DNA of 64,000 bases from Trichomonas vaginalis G3 (GCF_026262505.1 NC_067208.1:11975962-12039961); one strand, 5' to 3'. Shown: positions 29,369 through 38,318, counted from the first letter of the stretch. Notes: generated by a model from the sequence alone, not told the origin. Program-made: numbers and translations.

Positions 29369-32029
29369 TCATTGAACGCGGTACCATGCGAATATAGTCA
29401 CAAATGGTGGCATATAATCTGCACCCGAACCCGTTGGATTTGTTGTGAAAGTGTGTGAATGATTTCCTCCCGGTTCAGTTGATCGAAAAATCTTTTTTGC
29501 TGCATTGTTATAAGATGGAGATAAAACGTCATTGCCAGCTTCATACTCTGAGTTGTATAATGGGTGGTCTCTTAATGAGTGTCTATGGTCGCCAGAAAAG
29601 TTTGTAGTTTCTGTATGAGTGTGCGGTGGAAGGTTTGCTTCTTTAATTTTCTTCGAACCTCCTGTTTGCTTTGAATATTTAGCACAGTATAAGAATTTGT
29701 CTACAATCTGCTGCCATGTACCAAAACCTAAAACACTTGCTGGATTTGTTGAGTTCATTGACGTATAAATAGAGCCTATAGGATATAATGTTTGAAGTAT
29801 TTCAGTCTTTAATGTTTGAAGCTCTGTTTTGTCTGCTTTCTTATCTAACATTGCTGGTAGTTCATATGTTTCAAAGTTTCTGACATGACCTTCAATGTTC
29901 ATACATTTACTATTTAAGGAGTTTAGTGTATCTTTTACGCTTGTACTTGGATTCTCTAAAGGTGCACTTGAACCAAGGGTATAGTTCAATATTATGTCGT
30001 CTGCTCTAACAGTAGTGAAGGATTCATGTGTATGGTTCTTGTCAGCTTTACTATTTAATGTAGCTTGAAGTGAATTTATATCGGAGATATTGTGTTTATG
30101 AGATTTCAAAACTTTGTTCGTTGCTTCAAGTTCATCTTTGCTGGCTTTACTTTTAATAGCATCTTCAAACGTTATGTTTGCCTTAACTCTCAACGTAAAT
30201 CTTGGTTCAACTAATACACCGTTAACAGAGAAGTATGAAGCATAAATTTCATCGTTATAACCAAATGCTTCTGGTGCTTTACCTGTGTCATACTGTACAG
30301 TACAGTGTATGTCATAACCTTTAGCACGAATGTATTTATATCTTCTTTCATTAACATCTTCAGTGCTTATTTGTTCATCCTGTGTTAAATATCCATGGTA
30401 GGCCGTTATAATCTGTTCGTCTGAACTTATATAATGAACATGGTTTTTATCTGCTTTTTCGGCTAATTTCTCTTCTATCTCATTTATTTCAAGTTCATGC
30501 CTACCACCACCTCCCGAAGAAGTATTTTTCTTCAGCTCTTGAAGAACGTCCACTTCGCCATCTTTGGTGTCAATAATGAGACTTTGAGTTAAAACCTTTC
30601 CTGTCTTAATGGATGTTTGTAAAACTTCTTCTTCACCGTGTTCGGGGTCATGGTCGTCATCATATCTTGTGAAATCAGAGATGTTGTCATACATTAAGCA
30701 TATCTGTCTCAAAAGTTCTGCTATTTGAAACTGGAACGAAAGATATACAGAACTTTCATCATCTCCTAAAGTCAAGTCTGCTTTCTTAAGTATTTCTTGA
30801 ATGTATGCAATGAGAACAGAGTACCTTGGAAAATATTCGAACAATATTTCATTAGCTGTTGGTTTTGGTGGATCCTCTGGAGTTTCTGTTGTTTCAGTTC
30901 CTTCTGTAGGTTCTGTTGGAGTTTCTGCATCTCTTGACTTCAATGCTCTTGCTCTCAAAGACCTAAATGTTAGAGCACCAGATTTTACAAAGGACTTTAT
31001 AAATGCTTTAATAGTTCCTGGTAAGTTATTGTTAGCATTAAGTAAGTTCCTTATGCTTCCATCATGTACGTCCATAGCACTATGTAAAAAATCTATACTT
31101 TTCTTGTAGTCAGCAATAGACTGACTGTGATTTTTTAAAGATTTGTCAATACCTTTAAGCCAATCTTCATGCATGTCTGATACTGAGCCAAGAATATCAT
31201 TTGTTTCCTTTAGTGTATTTTGTGCTTCTCGTAAAGTATCCAATCCCGTACGTGCATTGTTTGCTATACGTCTTACAGTATCTATTTGACTCCTTGTTTC
31301 TTGCATCCAACCAGATAAAGTTTTAATAGTATCCGAACCATTTGAAATGAAGTTCAAAGCATTTTTAACGTCATCTAAAACTTCTTCACCAAGTACTGCC
31401 CATATCTTTCCGATTTGGTATTGAAGAACTCCATATGAAGCAGCTGATAAACCAGTATTTATAAGGTTCCATATCCATGATTTAGCAGTTTTTCCATCCT
31501 TTCCATCTTCACCATCCAAACCGTTTTCACCTTGAGGTCCTTGTATTCCTTGTATTCCTTGTATTCCTTGTGGTCCTTGTGGTCCTTGAGGTCCAGTGTC
31601 ACCCTTCTCTCCTTTCAGTTCATCTTTATGTTCGTTATAATATTCTAATGTCATAAGGTGTACATCATTACTGCTACCAGCAACGCCGAGAATTTGTTTC
31701 TCATTCATGACTAAATTCTTTAGGCATTTAATGTTGTCGTCAAATCGAAAGCTCTTTAACAATTCAATGAGAACATTTAATACTTTCACTAATGAGGCAT
31801 CTACTGTAGAATTTATATATTGCACCGTTCCATCATTTATGATAGGAACTTTACTTATTGTAATGAATGGGTCATAAGTGTTAAAAGTATCGAAATCAAT
31901 GACTTTTTTAGTCTTTCCATCGTCAATGACTAAATCATTGCCTTCAATGGTTAATGTTGAGTTTTCGTTTACTAGTTCATGTGCTCTTCTTGCTTCATTT
32001 GTTTCATACGCATATGCAGCAATAGTCAT
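29369..32029 (-). CDS. Collagen-containing phage-tail-like fibre, 886 aa (copy B)
   Basis: An 886-residue protein reading as one frame. About residues 140-180 form a collagen-like Gly-X-Y run (GDTGPQGPQGPQGIQG), typical of trimeric fibres. A helical region with repeated NNAR/LKE patterns and a Thr/Glu/Pro-rich linker follows. Then come repeated KADK-HTH units, and the C-terminus resembles phage tail collar/baseplate domains (YPIGSIYTSMNS, GTWQQIVDKFLYC, LPPHTHTE, GNHSHTF). It is likely a surface fibre (inference). It is divergent from the minor-capsid candidate at 32047. Confidence 0.8.
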   Translation of the reverse strand: MTIAAYAYETNEARRAHELVNENSTLTIEGNDLVIDDGKTKKVIDFDTFNTYDPFITISKVPIINDGTVQYINSTVDASLVKVLNVLIELLKSFRFDDNIKCLKNLVMNEKQILGVAGSSNDVHLMTLEYYNEHKDELKGEKGDTGPQGPQGPQGIQGIQGIQGPQGENGLDGEDGKDGKTAKSWIWNLINTGLSAASYGVLQYQIGKIWAVLGEEVLDDVKNALNFISNGSDTIKTLSGWMQETRSQIDTVRRIANNARTGLDTLREAQNTLKETNDILGSVSDMHEDWLKGIDKSLKNHSQSIADYKKSIDFLHSAMDVHDGSIRNLLNANNNLPGTIKAFIKSFVKSGALTFRSLRARALKSRDAETPTEPTEGTETTETPEDPPKPTANEILFEYFPRYSVLIAYIQEILKKADLTLGDDESSVYLSFQFQIAELLRQICLMYDNISDFTRYDDDHDPEHGEEEVLQTSIKTGKVLTQSLIIDTKDGEVDVLQELKKNTSSGGGGRHELEINEIEEKLAEKADKNHVHYISSDEQIITAYHGYLTQDEQISTEDVNERRYKYIRAKGYDIHCTVQYDTGKAPEAFGYNDEIYASYFSVNGVLVEPRFTLRVKANITFEDAIKSKASKDELEATNKVLKSHKHNISDINSLQATLNSKADKNHTHESFTTVRADDIILNYTLGSSAPLENPSTSVKDTLNSLNSKCMNIEGHVRNFETYELPAMLDKKADKTELQTLKTEILQTLYPIGSIYTSMNSTNPASVLGFGTWQQIVDKFLYCAKYSKQTGGSKKIKEANLPPHTHTETTNFSGDHRHSLRDHPLYNSEYEAGNDVLSPSYNNAAKKIFRSTEPGGNHSHTFTTNPTGSGADYMPPFVTIFAWYRVQ

Positions 32030-32046
32030 ATTTTAATGAGAATAAA

Positions 32047-32811
32047 ATGTTGTTCTATTTGCAAAGTACAGACCCAAACGAATACGGGACAGTAAAACTA
32101 CAAACAAACTTAGGTCTTCAGAATGAAGCGCTTGCTTTCAGAGTTGTTGACTTCAATACTATCGCAACTTTTGTCATAACAGATGAAACAGATTTCATAG
32201 AGATTGAAATAGATGACAAAAGAAGTGTTATAACATTTCCTAACAGAGCTGGGTATAGAATAGATAAAATTGCTGGAGTCATAAATACTCTCATAAATGA
32301 AGAAACTATTGACAACATAGATGTCGAACTCTCTTCTGAGGGAACATTGAAGTTCAGTTATGCGAAGGAGTTTAAGATAACACGAATGAGTCATAGAGTA
32401 CAACTTCTTTTGGGTGCATACCATATGACATTTCCTTTGAAAAGTGTTGACAAAACGATTGAGATGAAATCTGTTCCATATGTATGTTATGGCAATTGTT
32501 TGTACATTGAGTCAAAAATAGCTAATGTCACAGGTATTTCAGGAGTTAATAGTAAAGGTTCAGTAGAATATAAGTCTTTCTGTTATGAAGTAAATTCAAT
32601 GTTCATTCCAAACGTTCCTGTCATAGCAACTCATTTAGGTAAATGGGTTCGCATTAGTCCACATAATTTGAAAGATATGCAATTCAGACTAGTTGACTTT
32701 CAAGGAGAGCCTGTAGAACTGAAGGCACCAGTGCGAATGACTGTTGAAGTTGACTTTTTAGATAATATTAAATGCAACAGCTTACAAGAGAACTCAGAGC
32801 TAAAAATATAA
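32047..32811 (+). CDS. Minor capsid (penton-like) candidate, 254 aa (copy B)
   Basis: Same protein as 10091-10867 of copy A. Residues ~50-95 are clearly different between the copies while both flanks are nearly identical, indicating a variable loop or a recombined block. It starts 18 bases from the divergent fibre gene, so promoters must overlap. The penton-like call rests on size, beta-type patterning and neighbours. Confidence 0.55.
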   Translation: MLFYLQSTDPNEYGTVKLQTNLGLQNEALAFRVVDFNTIATFVITDETDFIEIEIDDKRSVITFPNRAGYRIDKIAGVINTLINEETIDNIDVELSSEGTLKFSYAKEFKITRMSHRVQLLLGAYHMTFPLKSVDKTIEMKSVPYVCYGNCLYIESKIANVTGISGVNSKGSVEYKSFCYEVNSMFIPNVPVIATHLGKWVRISPHNLKDMQFRLVDFQGEPVELKAPVRMTVEVDFLDNIKCNSLQENSELKI

Positions 32812-33014
32812 AGTATGAATGTTATGTATTAGGTCATGAACTTTGGTTGTTGCTGTTTGATGAAACAAATGAGTTAGTTATGTCAGTCAAGAGAACAGAA
32901 AAATATTGTGTTAGTGAAAACTGCACCAAGTCAATAAGATTAGGTTTGCATTATGAAGATGAGTTCGATACTGTTGAAGAAGTTTTGGATAGATATTACA
33001 AATTGCTAACTTGA
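32772..33014 (+). CDS. Small Polinton protein, 80 aa (copy B)
   Basis: Counterpart of 10828-11067, overlapping the preceding gene by 40 bases in another frame. Its last codon and stop differ from copy A because an insertion with a double hairpin begins at the end of the gene. Function is unknown. Confidence 0.6.
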   Translation: MQQLTRELRAKNIKYECYVLGHELWLLLFDETNELVMSVKRTEKYCVSENCTKSIRLGLHYEDEFDTVEEVLDRYYKLLT

Positions 33015-33071
33015 AATTTTTTGACTGACGGCGCAAAGCGCCAAGATGGGCTCAAAGAGCCCTCCTGACTG
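33007..33071. repeat. Small insertion carrying a double hairpin (copy B)
   Basis: Relative to copy A, about 65 extra bases sit between two TGCT motifs. They carry GGCGCAAAGCGCC (33030-33042) and GGGCTCAAAGAGCCC (33048-33062), identical to 26378-26410. The TGCT repeated at both edges may be a target duplication. Confidence 0.75.
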
Positions 33072-33073
33072 CT

Positions 33074-33688
33074 TTAATTTACTAAAACATATTTCAAACA
33101 AAGCTTATATTCTGTTGAAAGTTTTGTATATTCATTCGAATATTTATACTTAAACTCAACTCCTGTAGTTCCTGGTGTTTCAATGATGCGGATGTTACCT
33201 ATTTTCATGAATAGTGGAGTTTGACCACAGCATTCGATTTCAGGGTCGAGATAGTCAATGACACATTGTTTCCCTGTTATTCGTGAGATAACATTTTCAA
33301 GGTCCTCCTTTGTTAGAATTATTTGGTTCTTGCTTATAAGATTTGTCAAAAGCTTCTTATCGTCTTTGAGTAAAATTGTTTGGTATAACTGAAGAAGGTA
33401 ATGGTCTACGTTATCTGAAGGATTTGTTTGAACATTTGTGTAAGGGTTGTCGTTGGCTTCTCTTGAAAGAATTTGGTCCAGTGGTGGATACTCTAACTTA
33501 ACATCTGATGTAGCGTTAGCGTTTGAAGCTGAGTTTAAATTCACCGACTTAAGTTCTGGTTCTTTTTCTTTCAAACACACCGAACTATAGTTCTTTATGA
33601 CAATATTGTTTGTCGTTCGTGAGTCAACGTTTGATGTTGGTTCAATTGGAACATTAACGGCACCAGCTAAGATGGATTTGCTTCTCAT
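33074..33688 (-). CDS. Polinton protein of 204 aa, unknown (copy B)
   Basis: It is almost identical to 11064-11678 of copy A (about two residues differ). The N-terminal third is low-complexity (Asn/Ser/Thr), and the C-terminal part has ordered helices and a CC pair. It is divergent from the 133-aa gene with 25 bases between the two ATGs. No family is recognised. Confidence 0.62.
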   Translation of the reverse strand: MRSKSILAGAVNVPIEPTSNVDSRTTNNIVIKNYSSVCLKEKEPELKSVNLNSASNANATSDVKLEYPPLDQILSREANDNPYTNVQTNPSDNVDHYLLQLYQTILLKDDKKLLTNLISKNQIILTKEDLENVISRITGKQCVIDYLDPEIECCGQTPLFMKIGNIRIIETPGTTGVEFKYKYSNEYTKLSTEYKLCLKYVLVN

Positions 33689-33713
33689 TTCATATAGAAT
33701 AAAAACCTTTTAT

Positions 33714-34115
33714 ATGTATGAAATGAACAATATACTCGACAAGGGTTTGAATGTAAAGCTAACGAATGAAAATATTGTTGAATTCACTGAGACAGGTGCT
33801 GTGTATAAAGATGTAGAACTACTGAACAAAAGAGCTAAGGGAAGAAGCAGGAACATGAACAAAGGGTGGAAGCCTATAAAAATTTATGTCAATGATGGAT
33901 CAGGAGGTTCAAACATAAAGTATGCAGAATGTTATAGAGTTTATGCTCTCAAAGGTGAAAAGCCTTCATTTAAGAACAGCTATTCTAACGCATATCCTCA
34001 AAAGCTAACGGATGGGGAAGTGGATGATATGAATGACAGCAAAAATATTAACAGAAATGGCGACAGAGATGCATGGAATTTGTTTACCATCAGTCAATTG
34101 AAGGTTAAACTTTAA
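33714..34115 (+). CDS. Small Polinton protein, 133 aa (copy B)
   Basis: Starts MYEMNNILDKGLNVKL; charged and Asn-rich, with GRSRNMNKGWKPIKIYVNDG in the centre. I use the ATG at 33714, because the frame upstream has only a non-ATG start. The 3' end overlaps the convergent ATPase gene by four bases. Function unknown. Confidence 0.55.
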   Translation: MYEMNNILDKGLNVKLTNENIVEFTETGAVYKDVELLNKRAKGRSRNMNKGWKPIKIYVNDGSGGSNIKYAECYRVYALKGEKPSFKNSYSNAYPQKLTDGEVDDMNDSKNINRNGDRDAWNLFTISQLKVKL

Positions 34116-34999
34116 AACAATGTTGGTCGTTCCCATGGAATATTTTTGACTTTAATGGTATTAGTCATGATATGAATCTCAAGGTATGAACGAGGAGAGA
34201 TGAGAGACTTATATGCTTCCCAAATTTCTTCAAAAGGTAATGTTATACCTGACTGTTTCCAAATGAGTTCAATATCATAGCGTGAGAAACCTTGAAAGAT
34301 AACGAAGTCAGTTATGAGACGTTTTATGTTTAAAGCTAAAAACCTCCATGTTTGCATAAGTATTGCTACAGTTAAGTGGTAATGTCTGACTTTAGTAATG
34401 ATGTTAGCTAATGGTGAGTCTGGTTTTGACACTAAACCTTTTCCGGCGAAGTCGTCACAAACTAATAAAGTGTTTGAAGGATACTTTTTGAAGGGGTATT
34501 TTGAAAGTTTTGATAGAATGTAGTTTGTAAGTCGTTTCATATCGTAAACTCCTGAGTATTGACGTAAGTGGTGTTTGTCAATAATTCTTTCCATCTCCTC
34601 AGAAGTCTTTTGCATTCCTGACTGTATGAACTCAACGATGGCATAATATTTCCTCTTACGTCGAATGTAACGTTGAAGAAATTCAATGAGTTCACTGTCT
34701 GGAACTTTAACGACAGAGGCTTGAACTTTTGACATAAATGTTTTCGCTGTTGAGTCCATAGAGTCTGAAGTTGCTGATATAATGATTTGGTCATAGTAAG
34801 AGTCATTTCCTAAACGTTCTGTTATGAGTATATGACGAATTAAATTAAATGTCTTACCTGAACCCATCTTTCCACAATAGAAATACACACCATTTGAACA
34901 GAACTCATAATCTTTGCTGAAAGGAAGAATAAGAGAAGAGTTAAGTTTGTCTGTAGTTTCATTCATGTCTTCATCTACGTCATGTATTAAATGCTTCAT
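34112..34999 (-). CDS. FtsK/HerA-type genome-packaging ATPase, 295 aa (copy B)
   Basis: Walker A YCGKMGSGKTFNLIR (residues ~41-55) and Walker B NTLLVCDDFAGKG, followed by a sensor-like region (KVRHYHLTVAILMQTWRF). The length fits the A32/Polinton packaging ATPases, which drive DNA into preformed capsids. It reads as one whole frame. It is divergent from the next gene with 16 bases between the starts, so the two probably share a promoter region. Confidence 0.88.
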   Translation of the reverse strand: MKHLIHDVDEDMNETTDKLNSSLILPFSKDYEFCSNGVYFYCGKMGSGKTFNLIRHILITERLGNDSYYDQIIISATSDSMDSTAKTFMSKVQASVVKVPDSELIEFLQRYIRRKRKYYAIVEFIQSGMQKTSEEMERIIDKHHLRQYSGVYDMKRLTNYILSKLSKYPFKKYPSNTLLVCDDFAGKGLVSKPDSPLANIITKVRHYHLTVAILMQTWRFLALNIKRLITDFVIFQGFSRYDIELIWKQSGITLPFEEIWEAYKSLISPRSYLEIHIMTNTIKVKNIPWERPTLF

Positions 35000-35015
35000 T
35001 TTATCTCCATTAAAA

Positions 35016-35897
35016 ATGCAAGTCAGAAATATTCAGAACATAGCACCGAGTCTAACTGACAAGAGTATAAAGATATACTATGAACATGTTATGATGAAAC
35101 CAACCAAAATTCAAGAAAGTCAGTATACTTATGAATATCCAAGACACTGGGTAGAGTATGTAGGAGGTGAGAAAGCTATTGAAATCAGACAGGTTCGAAG
35201 TATTCCAGCAGGAAGAACAATATTATTGAAGAACTTTAATGTTTTGAGATATAATGATGAAACAAAGAAGCAAGATAGTTTCCCTGTTGCTGTGTATGTG
35301 AACTTAGATACAGGAGATGACATGAAAGTTTTTAATACAAAGCTTCAAACGGTAGTGAGAGAACAACTGACTGCGGAAGGGCATCCATTACCTTCAGAAG
35401 TTACCATAGCATATAATTTTGAAACAAACTCAATAGATTTTAAAGTCGTCTCTGCAAAGAAGTCGGGTTTTACATTTAATGAAGCAGATGTATATTCGAA
35501 TGAAAACTTCAAAGCTATTGCATGGTTAGATAATGACGATTGCTTTAAGAAAATATTTAAATTCAGTGACTCAAAGATGTCAATAGATGACATTCGTGGA
35601 ATGTTACCATCGACGTTTACAGTAGAAGGTTCAGCAGGATTGCTTACAAGATTGTCAAATGGTGGTATTTGGTCTCGTGAAAACATTGTTATAAAATCCA
35701 GTATAAGTGAATTTGCTGAAGAATCTATATTATGTCTTTCAAACTACATGTATTCGCCGCCGAAGCATTATAGTATAACAAACTTTGTCAGTAAGTTTAA
35801 CATAAGACTTGTCGAACCTTCTTCAATGAAAGATGTTATGCTACCTAAAGATGGAAAGGATGGACTCATTATTGAAATGATTTTAATTGCATATTAA
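35016..35897 (+). CDS. Minor virion protein candidate, 293 aa (copy B)
   Basis: A beta-rich 293-residue protein (MQVRNIQNIAPSLTDKS, YEYPRHWVEYVGGEKAIEIR, TFTVEGSAGLLTRLS). I use the ATG at 35016, 16 bases from the divergent ATPase start; a longer frame begins inside the ATPase. The stop is immediately followed by the ATG of the 74-aa gene. It is possibly a second jelly-roll protein; this is inference. Confidence 0.52.
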   Translation: MQVRNIQNIAPSLTDKSIKIYYEHVMMKPTKIQESQYTYEYPRHWVEYVGGEKAIEIRQVRSIPAGRTILLKNFNVLRYNDETKKQDSFPVAVYVNLDTGDDMKVFNTKLQTVVREQLTAEGHPLPSEVTIAYNFETNSIDFKVVSAKKSGFTFNEADVYSNENFKAIAWLDNDDCFKKIFKFSDSKMSIDDIRGMLPSTFTVEGSAGLLTRLSNGGIWSRENIVIKSSISEFAEESILCLSNYMYSPPKHYSITNFVSKFNIRLVEPSSMKDVMLPKDGKDGLIIEMILIAY

Positions 35898-36122
35898 ATG
35901 AGCTTGTTCTTGAAGGTCATTCATGATGAAATAACCGTTGTAGAAGATGTTAGCAATTGTTCAGACATTTTGAAGCGTATAGATGATATAAGAAAGAAGT
36001 TAGATAGACCGCAAAGCGGTGAGGGCGAAGCCCGTGAGAACGTTTATGTTTCATTGACTTTCTCCAGTAACGAGAACTTTTATGAGATAATATTGAAGAG
36101 AGATGATTTTAATATGGTGTAA
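35898..36122 (+). CDS. Small Polinton protein, 74 aa, with in-frame double hairpin (copy B)
   Basis: Differs from copy A by one residue. Its ATG directly follows the previous stop and its own stop directly precedes the next ATG, giving a three-gene run with no spacers. The double hairpin at 36008-36033 encodes PQSGEGEA. Function is unknown. Confidence 0.55.
   Translation: MSLFLKVIHDEITVVEDVSNCSDILKRIDDIRKKLDRPQSGEGEARENVYVSLTFSSNENFYEIILKRDDFNMV
36008..36033. repeat. Double-hairpin palindrome inside the 74-aa gene (copy B)
   Basis: ACCGCAAAGCGGT (36008-36020) and GGGCGAAGCCC (36023-36033), identical to 13994-14019. Confidence 0.8.
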
Positions 36123-36650
36123 ATGGTAGCTTGGGCAGCTTTAGGCGCAATGGGAACAAAAGCATTAGCATTTGGAGCAAAAGCACTTGGAGCTTATGAC
36201 GCAGTAAATAAAATGAGTGGAGGAAGGGTTTCGAAGACATTAGATGCAAATAAAGGGAAGATTGGAGGCTGGGTTGCAAAGAAGTTAAGATTAAATAAAA
36301 TAGGGCTCATAAATAAAGCATCCAATTTGGTTGCGACTGAGTCAGAAAATGCTTTAGGAAAGGACGATGAGTTTGCAAAACACGCAAAAGACTTTAATGA
36401 CCAGATGAAAGGTGAAACAATGCATTTAAATAGAGTCGATGGAACTAAAGAAAATGTTTCTTCTCCACCAGCGGTTTATCCATACGGACCTTATGGAATG
36501 TATGGAAACCCTTATGAACGACCATTTGACCCATTGACTGGTGGAAGTAACTGGTATCATTACGGACGAAGAAGAAAGACAGTCAAGTTGGAGACAGACG
36601 TGAAGAAAGCAACTAAAAAGAAACCAAGGAAGAGAGTTATAAAGCAATGA
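36123..36650 (+). CDS. Basic Gly/Ala-rich virion protein candidate, 175 aa (copy B)
   Basis: A 175-residue protein: an N-terminal Ala/Gly-rich hydrophobic segment that could be an amphipathic or membrane-active helix, a charged middle, a Tyr/Pro/Gly-rich stretch (YPYGPYGMYGNPYERP) and a very basic tail (KKATKKKPRKRVIKQ). The layout recalls small core or membrane-lytic virion proteins. That is inference only. Confidence 0.52.
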   Translation: MVAWAALGAMGTKALAFGAKALGAYDAVNKMSGGRVSKTLDANKGKIGGWVAKKLRLNKIGLINKASNLVATESENALGKDDEFAKHAKDFNDQMKGETMHLNRVDGTKENVSSPPAVYPYGPYGMYGNPYERPFDPLTGGSNWYHYGRRRKTVKLETDVKKATKKKPRKRVIKQ

Positions 36651-36658
36651 ATTCAACA

Positions 36659-36706
36659 GGGTAGAAAAGAGGTTAGAAATCGGGTTAGATCTAACCATCT
36701 ACCCTA
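36659..36706. repeat. AGATCT-centred palindrome, GGTTAG type (copy B)
   Basis: GGGTAGAAAAGAGGTTAG... faces GGTTAGATCTAACCATCTACCC. At the same site copy A has GGTGA/TCACC arms (14644-14687), so both arms changed together while flanking sequence stayed the same. Confidence 0.78.
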
Positions 36707-36794
36707 AATTTATTTTTGTGCTATGTTTTTCATACGTGTGAGGGTGGTGATATCATTAATTTTTAAGTTTATTTTTTATTTTATTTTTATATAA

Positions 36795-37121
36795 ATGACG
36801 AAAACTATTGAGATAACAAACTACAACGGTCATGAGTTCAAGAATTTGTTCTTCGTTCCTCGTGAAAATACATTCTATCAGATACGAGGGAGAAAGGGTA
36901 AAGTTAGTTTGAGCGTTTATGAAGGAATGAAGAATGGAAAGTTTATACAAGCATACGATACAAACGGTAAGCGTGTTTCATTAGCTTTGTCAAAACTTAC
37001 ATACATTTATTTTGACAGTGATTTTGACTCTGACGATTGGAGCGACAGCAGCGATACTGAAGAATATGAAGTATTGTGTGAAGCACAGCAATGGGAAGAG
37101 TTGCAATACTTTTGTAAGTGA
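36795..37121 (+). CDS. Right-end Polinton protein, 108 aa (copy B)
   Basis: It shares its first ~83 residues with 14777-15097. The acidic segment that follows (SDDWSDSSDTEEYE) differs, and the end CEAQQWEELQYF is again shared. It is the last gene before the terminus. Function unknown. Confidence 0.6.
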   Translation: MTKTIEITNYNGHEFKNLFFVPRENTFYQIRGRKGKVSLSVYEGMKNGKFIQAYDTNGKRVSLALSKLTYIYFDSDFDSDDWSDSSDTEEYEVLCEAQQWEELQYFCK

Positions 37122-37309
37122 GAACGTTTATTTTTACAGTAGTGAAGTCGTTTGTGAAAACGTTAGTGAGGTGAAAGTGGTTGGCGGCTTTGTAAATATT
37201 TAATGTTAAGTTAGTGTTGTTGTTTGTGTTGTAATATACGTTAACAGTTTCGTAAAGTGTCAAATTCACATATCATGGGTACGGAGGCGCGCAGTGCCGC
37301 CGTACCCTT

Positions 37310-37325
37310 GATATGTATACTAACT
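37310..37325. repeat. Polinton right terminus (copy B)
   Basis: GATATGTATACTAACT, also found at 15264-15279 and 15649-15664. Read from the outside it begins AGTTAGTATACATATC, in keeping with the 5'-AG start of Polinton termini. A GC-rich imperfect palindrome lies 20-40 bases inside. Confidence 0.75.
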
Positions 37326-37684
37326 ATAGCAATATATGTTTAAACCAACTTATATTTTGGTTGTACACCACTTGTATGTGCCGGATACCATTGTGTCAAA
37401 TTTTTTCTGAAATTAACTTTAAAAGTACTAAGTAAGATCATGAGATATAGCAATATATGTTTAAACCAACTTATATTTTGGTTGTACACCACTTGTATGT
37501 GCCGGATACCATTGTGTCAAATTTTTTCTGAAATTAACTTTAAAAGTACTAAGTAAGATCATGAGATATAGCAATATATGTTTAAACCAACTTATATTTT
37601 GGTTGTACACCACTTGTATGTGCCGGATACCATTGTGTCAAATTTTTTCTGAAATTAACTTTAAAAGTACTAAGTAAGATCATT
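37326..37684. repeat. 121 bp satellite, three copies
   Basis: Three consecutive, essentially identical 121-base units starting ATAGCAATATATGTTTAAAC at 37326, 37447 and 37568; the third lacks the last few bases. They begin exactly at the Polinton terminus. No coding potential is seen. Confidence 0.95.
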
Positions 37685-38006
37685 TATTTTTGCATAATAT
37701 AATGCCAATATGGTTTCTTTTGATTTTATTTCATTTATAAGCAAATCAGATTTACCCAAAAACTCCACTCCATAAGCGTTCATTTGCTAAATTAAAAAGT
37801 GACAATGGGCTAGTCTGTCCCTTTCTCGTTGAATTTACGATTATTTGTTGGATCTGCACGAATTTATTCGACATTATTCAATTAATATTCTTAATTCATG
37901 TGAGACTCTTTGCTCATTAAATTTTTACTTCACTCTCTTTCGAGATTTTTCTGATGATGTGATAAAAGTATGAATTTTAATCACATAATTCGATATATAA
38001 GTTATC
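37685..38006. other. AT-rich intergenic DNA
   Basis: No gene, repeat or structure was recognised between the satellite and the left inverted repeat of the next transposon. Confidence 0.6.
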
Positions 38007-38318
38007 TTGTTGCATGCTAAGTTCGGTCAAAATGTAAACCTCTCAATTTTATCGTCGGGGAAAGTAACTCAATTCCTTCAAAATTATTCTTTAAATATTG
38101 AATTTAAAGTTATTTAATTTGGATTATAAATAAATAGGCTAATACAATATTTAAAAATGAGAAAAAATAACTTTTCAAAGAACTTTTCATAATCTCAAAG
38201 AAAATTTTTTATTCAATAATTATATAAATTAATTAACATTCATAATGGAATTGGATTTTTTTATAAAAAATTAGTCCTACTTAACTTTTTGAGAGAATTT
38301 GGCTTTTCATTTTTTATT

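Larger units (their letters stand above)
15665..37325. mobile_element. Polinton/Maverick copy B, mostly whole, no left terminus seen
   Basis: About 20 kb of Polinton sequence (21.7 kb with an inserted 1.6 kb element), in the same orientation as copy A. It holds a major-capsid candidate, DNA polymerase B, KilA-N proteins, integrase, fibre, minor-capsid candidates and packaging ATPase. The right terminus GATATGTATACTAACT lies at 37310-37325. No inverted copy of the terminus is visible at the left, where it abuts copy A. Most large genes look whole; it has few breaks, the main one being the hairpin-rich element in its integrase gene. It appears young. Confidence 0.93.

Noticed and set aside
29369-32029. 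Bacterial or phage contamination because of the tail-fibre gene
   Set aside because: The gene lies inside a Polinton with the same base composition, between eukaryotic-virus-type genes, and a homologue sits at the same place in copy A.
15857-37121. Adenain-type cysteine protease expected in many Polintons
   Set aside because: None of the proteins shows a convincing His...Asp...Gln...Cys layout, so I did not assign one.
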